NCBI GenBank assembly: GCA_017935225.1
Contig: JAGBIA010000079.1
Coordinates: 1-36,270, forward strand
DNA from: Clostridia bacterium
GTDB lineage: Bacteria > Bacillota > Clostridia > Oscillospirales > CAG-272
Length of the DNA: 36,270 nucleotides
Reading direction: 5' to 3'
The notes under the pieces are model-generated. The model worked only from the letters and a program-made list of their open reading frames with translations. It had not been told where the DNA came from and made no database searches. This document shows, in pieces, positions 26,109 through 33,625 of the stretch (position 1 is its first letter; every line of letters begins with the position of its first letter). The position numbers were made by a program, and so were the translations under genes.

Positions 26109-26137
26109 ATCTTACCATAAAATAAGAAAAAAGTCAA
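26109..26137 (-). promoter_or_regulatory. Promoter of the seven-gene uptake operon
   Basis: On the minus strand, TTGACT (26132-26137), a 17-bp spacer and TAAGAT (26109-26114). The predicted start near 26102 gives a leader of about 35 bases with a GGAGG site. The -10 is off consensus, which suits an activated promoter. Confidence 0.7.
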
Positions 26138-26250
26138 GCAAAGTTTTTGCCCGACCGCCCCCATAACGCGCTCGCGCGTAATGAAAACTTTTTTGCACGC
26201 TTTTGCAAAATCGTCAAATTTAGCACTTGACAAATCGCACACGTTGTATA

Positions 26251-26267
26251 GGTAAATTCAATTTACC
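26251..26267. promoter_or_regulatory. 17-bp palindrome, candidate operator 1
   Basis: GGTAAATTCAATTTACC is perfectly symmetric about its central base. It lies about 115 bp upstream of the -35 of the operon promoter and shares both arms with the element at 26354-26370. It is a likely binding site for a dimeric regulator, identity unknown. Confidence 0.65.
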
Positions 26268-26353
26268 CTATCGGCAACTGTTTTGATCTCGCGTGCGGCA
26301 TTTTTGTGCAAATGCACCATATCATATCTTGGAAATTTTTTAAGCTTTTTTGA

Positions 26354-26370
26354 GGTAAATGAAATTTACC
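26354..26370. promoter_or_regulatory. 17-bp palindrome, candidate operator 2
   Basis: GGTAAATGAAATTTACC shares the GGTAAAT/ATTTACC arms with operator 1, starting 103 bp away (nearly ten helical turns, so on the same DNA face). Two matching sites support looping or cooperative binding. Confidence 0.65.
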
Positions 26371-26374
26371 TTGC

Positions 26375-26425
26375 GCATTTGTGACGATTTTGTGCATTTT
26401 GTGAGTTTGCAACAAGCATTTGTGA
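26375..26425 (+). repeat. Three GCATTTGTGA-like direct repeats
   Basis: Copies at 26375-26384, 26394-26404 (one extra T) and 26416-26425 are spaced 19 and 22 bases apart, about two helical turns. They sit next to operator 2 and could be iterated regulator half-sites. Confidence 0.5.
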
Positions 26426-26622
26426 TCTTTGCACAAATCACGCCCCGATTTTTCTACATTTTGAACAGTCCTAATTTTTTCGATTTTTTCTCACTTTTTT
26501 CGTTTTCTTCTCATAATATAAGACGATATACTGCCTTTTTAGTCAAATATATCTATTTTTTTCCATTTCTTTCTTTTGCTTCCATCTTGGCTTTCAGGCT
26601 CATTTTTCTTCACAAAAACATC

Positions 26623-26650
26623 AAAAAAGCGGCACGCCGAAGCGTGCCGC
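26623..26650 (-). terminator. Terminator of the sufC-sufB operon
   Basis: On the minus strand, a 9-bp GC-rich stem (GCGGCACGC with its complement, tetraloop TTCG) is followed by TTTTTT. It lies about 45 bp beyond the sufB-like stop. It is a textbook intrinsic terminator. Confidence 0.93.
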
Positions 26651-26693
26651 GTAATATAAAATTGTTTGCTTTAGCAAAGCCGTCAAGTTTTGA

Positions 26694-27611
26694 TCAGCGA
26701 AGGAAGCCGTTGACGATCTCTTCCTCAGCCTCTTTTTCGCTGAGTCCGAGAGTCATCAGCTTGATGAGCTGCTCGCCCGCGATCTTTCCGATAGCCGCCT
26801 CGTGAATAAGCGAGGCATCGGGATTCACCGCAAGTATCTCCGGAATCGCCGCCACGGTTGCGTCATCCATAATGATCGCATCGCACTCGGTGTGTCCCGA
26901 GCACTTGTTGTTACCCGTGATCTTAGAAAGGAACTTTTGCTTTGAGGAATCTCTTGCGACTGCGCGTGATACCACGTGCGTGCCCGAATTCTCGCCGTTA
27001 AGCTCCACCTCAAACTCGGTGTCAGCCACTTGCTTGCCGTGAGTCATGATCTTCTCGTGAACCACAAGAGTTGCATTTTTCGACACTTTTGCATAAGTCT
27101 TGCGGTAGGTCGAATCAACGCCCTTGATCTGTACAGTTTCCATCTCCATATAAGCATTTTCGTCGAGTTCAACGTACGACGTGGGATTCATAATGTTCTC
27201 GCCGTTGCCGTCGCCCTGTCCGTAGTGCTTCTCAACGTATTTGATTTTTGCATTTTTCCCCACAAAGAAAGAGTGCACACCGCTATGCTCGGATGCCTCC
27301 GAACCGCCGTTGTGAATACCGCATCCCGCAACAATGGTAACGTCGCAATCCTCGCCTATGTGAAAATCGTTGTAAACGAGTTCGCAAAGTCCGCTCTGTG
27401 AGAGGATAACGGGAATGTGCAGGCTCTCGTTCTTCGTGCCGGGCTTGATATAGATATCAATTCCGGGCTTGTCGGTCTTCTGTACGATCTCGATGTTCTC
27501 GGAGGAGTTCTTGCCCTCAAGCTTTCCGTTTATTCGCAAGGAGTACGCGCCCTGAGGCACGTCGTGCAGATCAGCGACCTCTTCAAGTAATTTTTTCTGA
27601 ATACTATCCAT
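26694..27611 (-). CDS. SufB/SufD-family Fe-S cluster assembly protein
   Basis: This 305-residue scaffold partner of SufC is shorter than the roughly 470-residue SufB of full SUF systems. The conserved beta-helix core and C-terminal segment are visible: GHTECDAIIMDD, PEILAVNPDASLIHEAAIGKIAGEQL (with the conserved His) and a helical tail ending EEEIVNGFLR. A Cys in NNKCSGHTEC could contribute to cluster binding. It starts 11 bp after sufC with a GGAGG site. With no sufS, sufU or second SufB/D in the operon, this matches the minimal two-gene SUF-like systems described for anaerobes. Confidence 0.87.
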   Translation of the reverse strand: MDSIQKKLLEEVADLHDVPQGAYSLRINGKLEGKNSSENIEIVQKTDKPGIDIYIKPGTKNESLHIPVILSQSGLCELVYNDFHIGEDCDVTIVAGCGIHNGGSEASEHSGVHSFFVGKNAKIKYVEKHYGQGDGNGENIMNPTSYVELDENAYMEMETVQIKGVDSTYRKTYAKVSKNATLVVHEKIMTHGKQVADTEFEVELNGENSGTHVVSRAVARDSSKQKFLSKITGNNKCSGHTECDAIIMDDATVAAIPEILAVNPDASLIHEAAIGKIAGEQLIKLMTLGLSEKEAEEEIVNGFLR

Positions 27612-27622
27612 AAGAGCCTCCT

Positions 27623-28333
27623 TTACGCGTTATTTTTGGTGAAGTAGCAACCGGAGCGAACGTCCATAAGCTTCGGGAATACATCCTCGCGTTTGCCGTA
27701 GTCAGCCACCTCGCCGTTTGCAAGAACGACTATCTTATCCGCAATATTGAGAATTCTCTCCTGATGAGAGATGATGATTATCGTTCCCTTGGTGCGCTCG
27801 TACATATTTTCAAAGACCTTGATGAGATTATTGAAGCTCCAAAGGTCGATTCCCGCCTCGGGCTCATCGAACACCGAGAGTTTTGTGCCGCGGGCGTTTA
27901 TCATAGCGATCTCAATTCGCTTGAGCTCGCCGCCAGAGAGAGATCCGTCGACCTCGCGGTTGACGTAATCCTTTGCGCAGAGTCCTACCTCAGAAAGATA
28001 AGAGCAAGCCTCCGCAACGCTCGTTTTCTTGCCTGCCGCAAGAGAGATCAGGTCCTTTACCGTGATGCCCTTGAATCTTACGGGCTGCTGAAACGCAAAG
28101 CTGATGCCTGCGTTTGCGCGTTCTGTGATCGAGAGATCGGTAATATCAACGCCGTCCATATAAATTCTGCCGCTCGTGGGCATATTTATTCCCGCGATGA
28201 GCTTAGCAAGCGTCGATTTTCCGCTTCCGTTCGGACCTGTGATAGCTACGAAGCGGTCGTCGATCTCAAGATTTATGTTTTTTAGTATCGCTTTGTCGCC
28301 AACGACGAAGGATACATCCTTGAATTGTAACAT
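27623..28333 (-). CDS. sufC: Fe-S cluster assembly ATPase SufC
   Basis: This 236-residue soluble ABC-type ATPase energises Fe-S cluster assembly on its SufB/D partner. Motifs are in order: Walker A GPNGSGKST near residue 35, the Q-loop in FAFQQPVRF, signature LSGGELKRIEIA near 135, Walker B with LSVFDEPEAGID, and the H-loop ISHQE. DEPEAGIDLWSF and the KR after the signature are typical of SufC rather than transporter ATPases. It is the first gene of a two-gene operon with the promoter at 28408-28436 and a leader hairpin at 28354-28374. It is not a credible ATPase for the sugar permeases. Confidence 0.92.
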   Translation of the reverse strand: MLQFKDVSFVVGDKAILKNINLEIDDRFVAITGPNGSGKSTLAKLIAGINMPTSGRIYMDGVDITDLSITERANAGISFAFQQPVRFKGITVKDLISLAAGKKTSVAEACSYLSEVGLCAKDYVNREVDGSLSGGELKRIEIAMINARGTKLSVFDEPEAGIDLWSFNNLIKVFENMYERTKGTIIIISHQERILNIADKIVVLANGEVADYGKREDVFPKLMDVRSGCYFTKNNA

Positions 28334-28353
28334 ATTTCTTTATTCTCCTCATC

Positions 28354-28374
28354 GTAAGGCGGTGGAAACCTTAC
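28354..28374. promoter_or_regulatory. Inverted repeat in the sufC leader
   Basis: GTAAGG (28354-28359) and CCTTAC (28369-28374) flank nine bases, between the promoter and the sufC ribosome binding site. It could be an operator for an Fe-S or iron regulator, or an mRNA hairpin. Confidence 0.4.
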
Positions 28375-28407
28375 AATTTTATTATAGATTCTTTTAGCCA
28401 CCAGAAT

Positions 28408-28436
28408 ATTATACCTCAAAATCAAGTTTTTTTCAA
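28408..28436 (-). promoter_or_regulatory. Promoter of sufC-sufB
   Basis: On the minus strand, TTGAAA (28431-28436), a 17-bp spacer and TATAAT (28408-28413). The predicted start near 28401 gives a leader of about 67 bases. Confidence 0.78.
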
Positions 28437-28490
28437 TAGGTTTTCAAGATATTTTGTTAAATTATTTACACTCTTTTATCGTTTTAGTTA

Positions 28491-28519
28491 TTGCAAAAGT
28501 CATTTTTTTGTGTTATAAT
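28491..28519 (+). promoter_or_regulatory. Promoter of the glutaminase-A-like gene
   Basis: TTGCAA (28491-28496), a 17-bp spacer and TATAAT (28514-28519), with extended -10 TGTTATAAT. The start near 28526 leaves an untranslated leader of about 158 bases. The 28334-28683 gap therefore holds two divergent promoters and two leaders. Confidence 0.78.
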
Positions 28520-28548
28520 GAAAAAGCAAGTGTAAAATCAGCGCAGAT

Positions 28549-28576
28549 CCACCACTCTGTCGCCATCGGCGAGGTG
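28549..28576 (+). other. Bulged hairpin in the long leader
   Basis: TCGCC (28560-28564) pairs with GGCGA (28568-28572) around ATC, and CACC (28550-28553) pairs with GGTG (28573-28576) outside a six-base bulge. It does not match a riboswitch class I recognise. Confidence 0.35.
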
Positions 28577-28683
28577 TGACGGTTTGTGTCGAATATTACA
28601 ATTGTATTTAACAAATCCCTTTATTTACAAGGATTTTAAATATTTATTTGTGCTTTCAATTATAATTCAAAAGGAGAAAAACT

Positions 28684-30624
28684 ATGAAACTCAGAGCTCC
28701 CGCTTATCCTCTGATCACCATTGACCCATTCTTCAGTGTATGGTCGCAGGCTGACAGACTCACAGACGAAAATACTGTGCATTGGACGAGCCGTCCCAAC
28801 ACCATCTCGGGTATCGTCACCGTTGACGGCAAAGATTACCGCGTGATCGGCAAGGTTGACGACAGCATCCCCGCTATGAAGCAGATCTCGGCAGACTGCA
28901 ACGCATTCTCGACCACCTACGTGTTCGAAGAGGCAGGCGTTCGCGTCAAGCTGATCTTCACTTCCCCCATCCTTCTTACAGACTACTATCTTCTCACCCG
29001 CCCCGTAAGCTATCTCGAGGTGCGCAAGGAGATCGTCGACCACAAGAAACACGACGTTAAGCTGAAGATATCGGTCGCAGAGCAGATCTGCACCAATCTC
29101 ACAAAGTCCGAGCCTGTTGAATGCGAGATCCTCGATCTCGGCAAGCTCAGCTCGGCTAAGATGGGCACAGTTGCTCAGTCGATCATTCCCTGCGACGGCG
29201 ACGACCACCGCATAAGCTGGGGTTACTTCTACCTCACCACCGAGGGCAAGGCATCCTACACCGTAGGCGAGGGCGAGGCTCTTACATACGTTAACGCAGA
29301 GGTAGATCTCAAGAATTCTACCCTTCTCACATTCGCATACGACGACATCGAGTCGCTCGAGTACTTCGGCGCACGTCTCAAGACCTATTGGAACAGAAAC
29401 GGCGCGCTCATCACCGATGAGATCGTAAAGGCGCACTCGGATTACAAGACCACTCTCAAGCGTTGCAACGAGTTCGCTGACAGAATGTTCATCGACTCTG
29501 TTCGCGCAGGCGGCGAGAAGTATGCAGAGATCCTCGAGCTCGCATACCGTCAGGCAGTTGCAGCTCACAAGCTTGCGATCGACGAGGACGGTGAGATCCT
29601 TTGGGTATCCAAGGAGTGCTTCTCCAACGGTTGCGCGGCTACTGTCGACGTAAGCTATCCCTCCATCCCGCTCTTCCTGCTCTACAATCCCGAGCTCGTA
29701 AAGGGTATGATGCGCCCGATCTACAAATTTGCACGCTCTGACGGTTGGAAGTACGACTTTGCTCCTCACGATGCAGGTCGCTACCCCATCCTCAACGGTC
29801 AGGTCTACGGACTCAACCGTGAGACAGGCGAGCTTATGTTCCACAAGCAGATGCCCGTCGAGGAGTGCGGAAATATGCTCGTTATGGAAGCGACCGTTGC
29901 GCTCGCTACCAAGAGCACCGCATTTGCTAACGAGCATATGGATATTCTCGAGGATTGGGTAAAGTACCTCCTCCAGAACGGCAGAGATCCCGAAAATCAG
30001 CTCTGCACCGACGACTTCGCAGGTCATCTCGCGCACAACTGCAACCTCTCGCTCAAGGCTATTATGGGTATCGCAGGTCTTGGCATCCTCTACGGTATGA
30101 ACGGCAAGAAGAGAGAGGAGCGCAAGTACCTCAAGCTTGCTAAGGATATGGCACTTGATTGGGCAGAGCGCGCTCAGAACGGCGACGGCAGCTTCCGTCT
30201 CGCTTACGACAAGCCCGGCTCTTTCAGTATGAAGTACAATATCGTTTGGGACAAGCTCTTCGGCACAGATCTTATGCCTAAGACCGTTCTTGAGTCCGAA
30301 TTTGCAAGCTACGCAAAGCATATCAATGCGTACGGACTTCCCCTCGACTCGAGATCCGATTACACCAAGAGTGACTGGCTCGTATGGACCGCTACTCTCA
30401 CCTCGGATCGCGACGCATTCGAGAGCTTCGTGGCTCCTCTTTGGGAGTTCTTCCATCATTCTCCCTCGCGTGTGCCTATGACCGACTGGTATTTCACCAC
30501 CACCGGCGAGCACAGACACTATATGGTAGGCGAGATCGACAAGAGCTTCCGTAACCGCACAGTTCAGGGCGGTCTGTTCATCAAGCTCCTTGAGTACAAG
30601 GGCATTATGAAGTACGAAAGATAA
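28684..30624 (+). CDS. Glutaminase-A-like protein (DUF4965/DUF1793 family), cytoplasmic
   Basis: The 646 residues begin APAYPLITIDPFFSVWSQADRLTDENTVHW, the hallmark I know from the GtaA-like/DUF4965 family. An N-terminal beta-sandwich (to about 240) is followed by a helical, (alpha/alpha)-toroid-like domain with GNMLVMEATVALA, CTDDFAGHLAHNCNLSLKAIMGI and YNIVWDKLFG. Family annotation as glutaminase rests on fungal members; the toroid fold also suits glycan hydrolysis, so the reaction is uncertain. Relatives are often secreted, but no signal peptide is present here, so it should act in the cytosol, possibly on imported oligosaccharides. AAGGAG precedes the ATG. It is monocistronic, with the promoter at 28491-28519 and terminator at 30638-30669. 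Confidence 0.82.
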   Translation: MKLRAPAYPLITIDPFFSVWSQADRLTDENTVHWTSRPNTISGIVTVDGKDYRVIGKVDDSIPAMKQISADCNAFSTTYVFEEAGVRVKLIFTSPILLTDYYLLTRPVSYLEVRKEIVDHKKHDVKLKISVAEQICTNLTKSEPVECEILDLGKLSSAKMGTVAQSIIPCDGDDHRISWGYFYLTTEGKASYTVGEGEALTYVNAEVDLKNSTLLTFAYDDIESLEYFGARLKTYWNRNGALITDEIVKAHSDYKTTLKRCNEFADRMFIDSVRAGGEKYAEILELAYRQAVAAHKLAIDEDGEILWVSKECFSNGCAATVDVSYPSIPLFLLYNPELVKGMMRPIYKFARSDGWKYDFAPHDAGRYPILNGQVYGLNRETGELMFHKQMPVEECGNMLVMEATVALATKSTAFANEHMDILEDWVKYLLQNGRDPENQLCTDDFAGHLAHNCNLSLKAIMGIAGLGILYGMNGKKREERKYLKLAKDMALDWAERAQNGDGSFRLAYDKPGSFSMKYNIVWDKLFGTDLMPKTVLESEFASYAKHINAYGLPLDSRSDYTKSDWLVWTATLTSDRDAFESFVAPLWEFFHHSPSRVPMTDWYFTTTGEHRHYMVGEIDKSFRNRTVQGGLFIKLLEYKGIMKYER

Positions 30625-30637
30625 TTTTTCAACACAA

Positions 30638-30669
30638 AAAGGCGAAGAACGTATGTGTTCTTCGCCTTT
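30638..30669. terminator. Terminator hairpin after the glutaminase-A-like gene
   Basis: A 13-bp stem AAAGGCGAAGAAC (30638-30650) with its complement (30657-30669) and a six-base loop. The T-run is short on the plus strand (TTT then C) and better on the minus strand (TTTTT). Confidence 0.7.
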
Positions 30670-30735
30670 CTGCCAACATGGTAAATTATTATATCACAGA
30701 CTTTGATGCGCACAACAAAGTGAAGCGAGGTTACT

Positions 30736-30972
30736 ATGATAGAAAGCCAATACAAAATGAATTTGATCAAAATCGGATTAAAAATTGCTTATTACAGAAA
30801 GCTCCAAGGAATGACACAGGAAGAGCTTGCCGAAGCGTGTGAGCTGTCCGCAGGCTACGTTTCTCAGCTTGAAGCACCTAACTGTTTCTTCTGCCCTCCC
30901 CTGAAAACCTTGTTCAAGATCGCTGAAGTTCTCGGAACCACCGTCTCTAAGCTTACGGACATAGAGGACTGA
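30736..30972 (+). CDS. Small XRE-family HTH regulator with CxxC in the recognition loop
   Basis: This 78-residue protein is essentially one Cro/C1-type helix-turn-helix domain (IGLKIAYYRKLQGMTQEELAEACELSAGYVSQLEAP...LFKIAEVLGTTVSKL) with no sensor domain. The loop after the recognition helix reads APNCFFCPPLKTL, where relatives usually have Ser/Pro-type residues; the CxxC could bind metal or form a disulfide, which is inference. A GAGG site precedes the ATG at 30736. A second in-frame ATG at 30757 is possible but has no better site. It is monocistronic, with a strong terminator immediately downstream. The target is unknown; autoregulation or control of neighbours is possible. Confidence 0.87.
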   Translation: MIESQYKMNLIKIGLKIAYYRKLQGMTQEELAEACELSAGYVSQLEAPNCFFCPPLKTLFKIAEVLGTTVSKLTDIED

Positions 30973-30994
30973 TCAAAATTTTATTAAAATAATG

Positions 30995-31030
30995 AAAAAA
31001 GCACTTGCAAAATTAAGCAAGTGCTTTTTT
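30995..31030. terminator. Bidirectional terminator between XRE regulator and PHP gene
   Basis: AAAAAAGCACTTGC (30995-31008) pairs perfectly with 31017-31030 around an eight-base loop, with T-runs in both directions. It lies between convergent genes. Confidence 0.92.
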
Positions 31031-31070
31031 GTGCCAAACAAACCTGACAAAAATGCGTTTTTATATTAAA

Positions 31071-31937
31071 TTATAATTCAATTATATTCGTCCAGGCGCT
31101 TCTGCCCTCGGCATCGATGACGAATGCGCGGACGAAGAGCTCCCCCGCAACCGAAGTATATTCCGCAGAAGTGAGGTTCTCGCCGTGAGTCGCGCGGCGG
31201 CACCAAGCGATATTGGATGCAAAGAAAATATGAGAGACGGGCGAGCACTCAACGCGGAATTTATTGCCCTCGCGATAGAGATGCACCTCGGGGCCCTGCG
31301 ACGCGTAAAAACGCTTCTCGACTATCGCTTTCTTGATATCCTCAGCCGAATTCGTCTCGCATTCTGCCATAATATAAGCAATTCCGTTGTCAATCCCATC
31401 GTACATATGCGCGTCGTCGGTCGCAAGAAGCGGCAAATTAAGACCGCGCGATGCGATCTGGTCGACGATCACCGATGAATCCGCGCGGAAGGACTGCCCC
31501 TTCTCGGAAACCGTGTTATATATCTCGGTAGCGTCGACGTCGCGAAGCTTCAGTATCATCTCGGGGGTATTGAGCGACCACGCGGGATGTGCAAGCACCG
31601 CAAGTCCGCCGACAGCGTGAATTCCGTCGATAACACTCTGCGCATCTCCTTTGGGATCGAGCGTGGGCTCTTTCTCCATAAAGAGCCCGACTATGTGGAA
31701 CACGCCCTGCTCGGTGGTGTTGCCGCCGACGTTGTACTCAGCGCCCGAAATGATCGTCATTCCGTTATCTTCGCCGTTCTCGCCGTACTTCCAGTGGTCA
31801 GTCAGTGCGATAGCGTCGTAGCCCTGCGATCTGTAAGACTCCTTGACCTTCTCGGGAGACCATGCTCCGTCCGAGATGCTGGTGTGTATATGAAGCCCTA
31901 CCTTCTGTCTCTTTTTACCGTTGATATCGATATACAT
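31071..31937 (-). CDS. PHP-domain phosphoesterase
   Basis: This 288-residue protein has the polymerase-and-histidinol-phosphatase metal ligands in order: GLHIHTSISDGAWSP (HxH), ALTDHWKYG, SGAEYNV, VLAHPAW and LLATDDAHMY. The set supports a di- or trinuclear metal-dependent phosphoesterase; the substrate is unknown. After the PHP core (about 1-215) is a short beta-rich tail (HLYREGNKFRVECSPVSHIFFASN). It begins 46 bp after the DUF1667 gene with an AAAGGAAAG site and no terminator between, so it is probably the last gene of the glycerol-phosphate oxidoreductase operon. Proteins of this shape are often annotated only as PHP-domain-containing. Confidence 0.85.
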   Translation of the reverse strand: MYIDINGKKRQKVGLHIHTSISDGAWSPEKVKESYRSQGYDAIALTDHWKYGENGEDNGMTIISGAEYNVGGNTTEQGVFHIVGLFMEKEPTLDPKGDAQSVIDGIHAVGGLAVLAHPAWSLNTPEMILKLRDVDATEIYNTVSEKGQSFRADSSVIVDQIASRGLNLPLLATDDAHMYDGIDNGIAYIMAECETNSAEDIKKAIVEKRFYASQGPEVHLYREGNKFRVECSPVSHIFFASNIAWCRRATHGENLTSAEYTSVAGELFVRAFVIDAEGRSAWTNIIEL

Positions 31938-31983
31938 TTTATCTTTCCTTTATCTTGATGCAATTGTACTATTCAACACAAAA

Positions 31984-32340
31984 TCAGAGCTTTGCGTTTC
32001 TTGTTGTAACTACGTCCACACCCGTTCCGAGAACGTCTGCGATGATGACGGTTCCGATGGTAGCATCGTCATCAACGTAAGTCTGTGCGATGAGCTTTGC
32101 GCACTCAAACATAAGCTCCTTCGGGATCGAGCCGTTGGTCTTTACGGGCACGACTCCGCCGCTCTTGAGAGGTGCTGTGCTGGTCACAACGCGCTTGGGC
32201 GCGGTGCACTCTGTAAGTGCATATGTCTCGCCGCGCTTGCAGGTGTGGCCCTCGACAGAAAGCACCTTTTTATTATCGTCAAGCTCTACGCGGAGCTGAC
32301 AGCCCTTGGGGCAAACGATACAAGTCAATTCACGGATCAT
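31984..32340 (-). CDS. DUF1667 cysteine-rich protein
   Basis: This 118-residue protein has four clustered cysteines (C7, C10, C14 and one in GHTCKRGETYA), a probable metal or Fe-S site, followed by CTAPKRVVTSTAPL, typical of DUF1667. In Clostridia and relatives it accompanies a GlpA-like dehydrogenase and a second FAD oxidoreductase, and it is thought to play a GlpC-like electron-transfer role; that role is inference from context. It starts 18 bp after the FAD oxidoreductase with a GGAAG site. Confidence 0.88.
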   Translation of the reverse strand: MIRELTCIVCPKGCQLRVELDDNKKVLSVEGHTCKRGETYALTECTAPKRVVTSTAPLKSGGVVPVKTNGSIPKELMFECAKLIAQTYVDDDATIGTVIIADVLGTGVDVVTTRNAKL

Positions 32341-32358
32341 TTTTACTTCCTGCCTTTC

Positions 32359-33624
32359 TTAAGAATCAGATTCGATCGAGAACGCGAGCTTGCCGCTCTT
32401 AACGCCTTCGATCATAGCGGGAGTGAGGGTAATGGTCTCCATCTCACCGGGAGCAACCTTCTGCTTTTTCTTATTGATGATGACGTTCTCGCCGTCGCGC
32501 ACTACTATGCGCACGTCGCGGTAAACGTCTGCAACTCTGAAATAAACGGTGACCTTTTTGTTCGACGTGATGCGCTGCGGAACGGTGTATCTGACCTTTC
32601 CGTCGGTCACGAGAGCGATAGCCTCGTCGAGTGCGGAGCTTGTATTTTTCAGCACATATTCAGCCGCTGCAACTCCCGCGATCTCAGCCTCCTCGGACAC
32701 GTAGTCAACGAGGTCGTGAACGTGGAGAACGTTGCCGCAGGCGAATATTCCCTCGGTGTCGGTCTGTCTGTCCTGATCGACGCACGCGCCGTTGGTAATT
32801 CTGTCAAGCGAGATATTCGCGCCCTTGGTAAGCTCGTTCTCGGGGATAAGTCCGCAGGAGAGCAAGAGCGTATCACACTCGATGTACTGACGCGTCTCGG
32901 CAATAGGCTTGCGGCGCTCGTCAACCTTTGCGATGGTAACGCCGGTAACTCTATCCTTGCCGTGAATCTCAACGACGGTGTGGCTGAGCATGAGCGGAAT
33001 TCCGAAGTCGTTGAGACACTGCTCAATATTTCTCGCAAGGCCGCCCGAGTAAGGCATAAGCTCGCACACAGCCTTGACCTCTGCGCCCTCAAGCGTCATT
33101 CTTCTCGCCATAATAAGTCCGATATCGCCCGAGCCGAGAATTACTATCTTTTTACCCGGCATATAGCCGTCCATATTTACAAATCTCTGCGCAGGTCCCG
33201 CGGTGAAGATACCAGCAGGACGCGTGCCGCAGATATTGAGCGCTCCCTTCGGGCGCTCGCGGCATCCCATAGCGAGAATGATAGCCTTAGCCTTGATCAT
33301 GAACATTCCGTCCTCGGAGTTCATAGCGGTGACTACCTTATCGGGAGAGATGTCGAGAACCATTGTGTTGAGCTTAAAGGGGATGTTTCTCTCTCTTACC
33401 TGAAGCTCGTAGCGGTAAGCGTACTCGGGGCCCGTGAGCTCCTCCTTGAAGCGATGGAGTCCGAAGCCGTTGTGGATGCACTGGCGAAGAATACCGCCAA
33501 GGCTTGTGTCACGCTCGAGAATAAGGATGTTGCGAAGTCCCGCATCGTACGCCGCAACAGCCGCGCTCATGCCTGCAGGTCCGCCGCCTACGATAACAAG
33601 ATCTACGTTAATATATTCGGACAT
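32359..33624 (-). CDS. FAD/NAD(P)-binding oxidoreductase (GlpB-like partner)
   Basis: These 421 residues carry two Rossmann dinucleotide motifs: VDLVIVGGGPAGMSAAVAA at the N-terminus for FAD and KKIVILGSGDIGLIMARRM near residue 155 for NAD(P). A redox-like stretch GGILRQCIHNGFG lies near residue 45. The FAD-closing motif TEGIFACGNVLHVHDLV is at about 290. A C-terminal beta domain of about 100 residues follows. The gene starts one base after the upstream dehydrogenase, so the two are translationally coupled. With the DUF1667 protein it probably passes electrons from glycerol-3-phosphate (or a similar donor) to an acceptor. The acceptor is not evident. Confidence 0.88.
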   Translation of the reverse strand: MSEYINVDLVIVGGGPAGMSAAVAAYDAGLRNILILERDTSLGGILRQCIHNGFGLHRFKEELTGPEYAYRYELQVRERNIPFKLNTMVLDISPDKVVTAMNSEDGMFMIKAKAIILAMGCRERPKGALNICGTRPAGIFTAGPAQRFVNMDGYMPGKKIVILGSGDIGLIMARRMTLEGAEVKAVCELMPYSGGLARNIEQCLNDFGIPLMLSHTVVEIHGKDRVTGVTIAKVDERRKPIAETRQYIECDTLLLSCGLIPENELTKGANISLDRITNGACVDQDRQTDTEGIFACGNVLHVHDLVDYVSEEAEIAGVAAAEYVLKNTSSALDEAIALVTDGKVRYTVPQRITSNKKVTVYFRVADVYRDVRIVVRDGENVIINKKKQKVAPGEMETITLTPAMIEGVKSGKLAFSIESDS

Positions 33625-33625
33625 A

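Larger units (their letters stand above)
26069..26693. other. 625-bp AT-rich regulatory region of the uptake operon
   Basis: No gene is supported here. It contains, from right to left, the sufB-side terminator, a pyrimidine-rich stretch (about 26457-26520), three GCATTTGTGA-like repeats, two 17-bp palindromes, a GTGCA-aa-TGCAC inverted repeat (26306-26317) and the operon promoter nearest the gene. It is unusually long for this compact region. Confidence 0.6.

Noticed and set aside
26359..26805. A 148-codon plus-strand frame in the upstream region of the uptake operon
   Set aside because: It is Phe-rich from poly-T DNA, has no ribosome binding site, and runs through a terminator hairpin into the sufB-like gene on the other strand.
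27623..28333. The ABC ATPase as the missing energiser of the sugar permeases
   Set aside because: Signature region and partner gene are those of SufC, and it is about 236 residues without the C-terminal regulatory domain of MsmX/MalK-type ATPases.
28660..30519. A 619-codon open frame on the minus strand opposite the glutaminase-A-like gene
   Set aside because: No family resemblance or ribosome binding site; the plus-strand gene has recognised motifs, promoter and terminator. Same antisense codon-bias effect.
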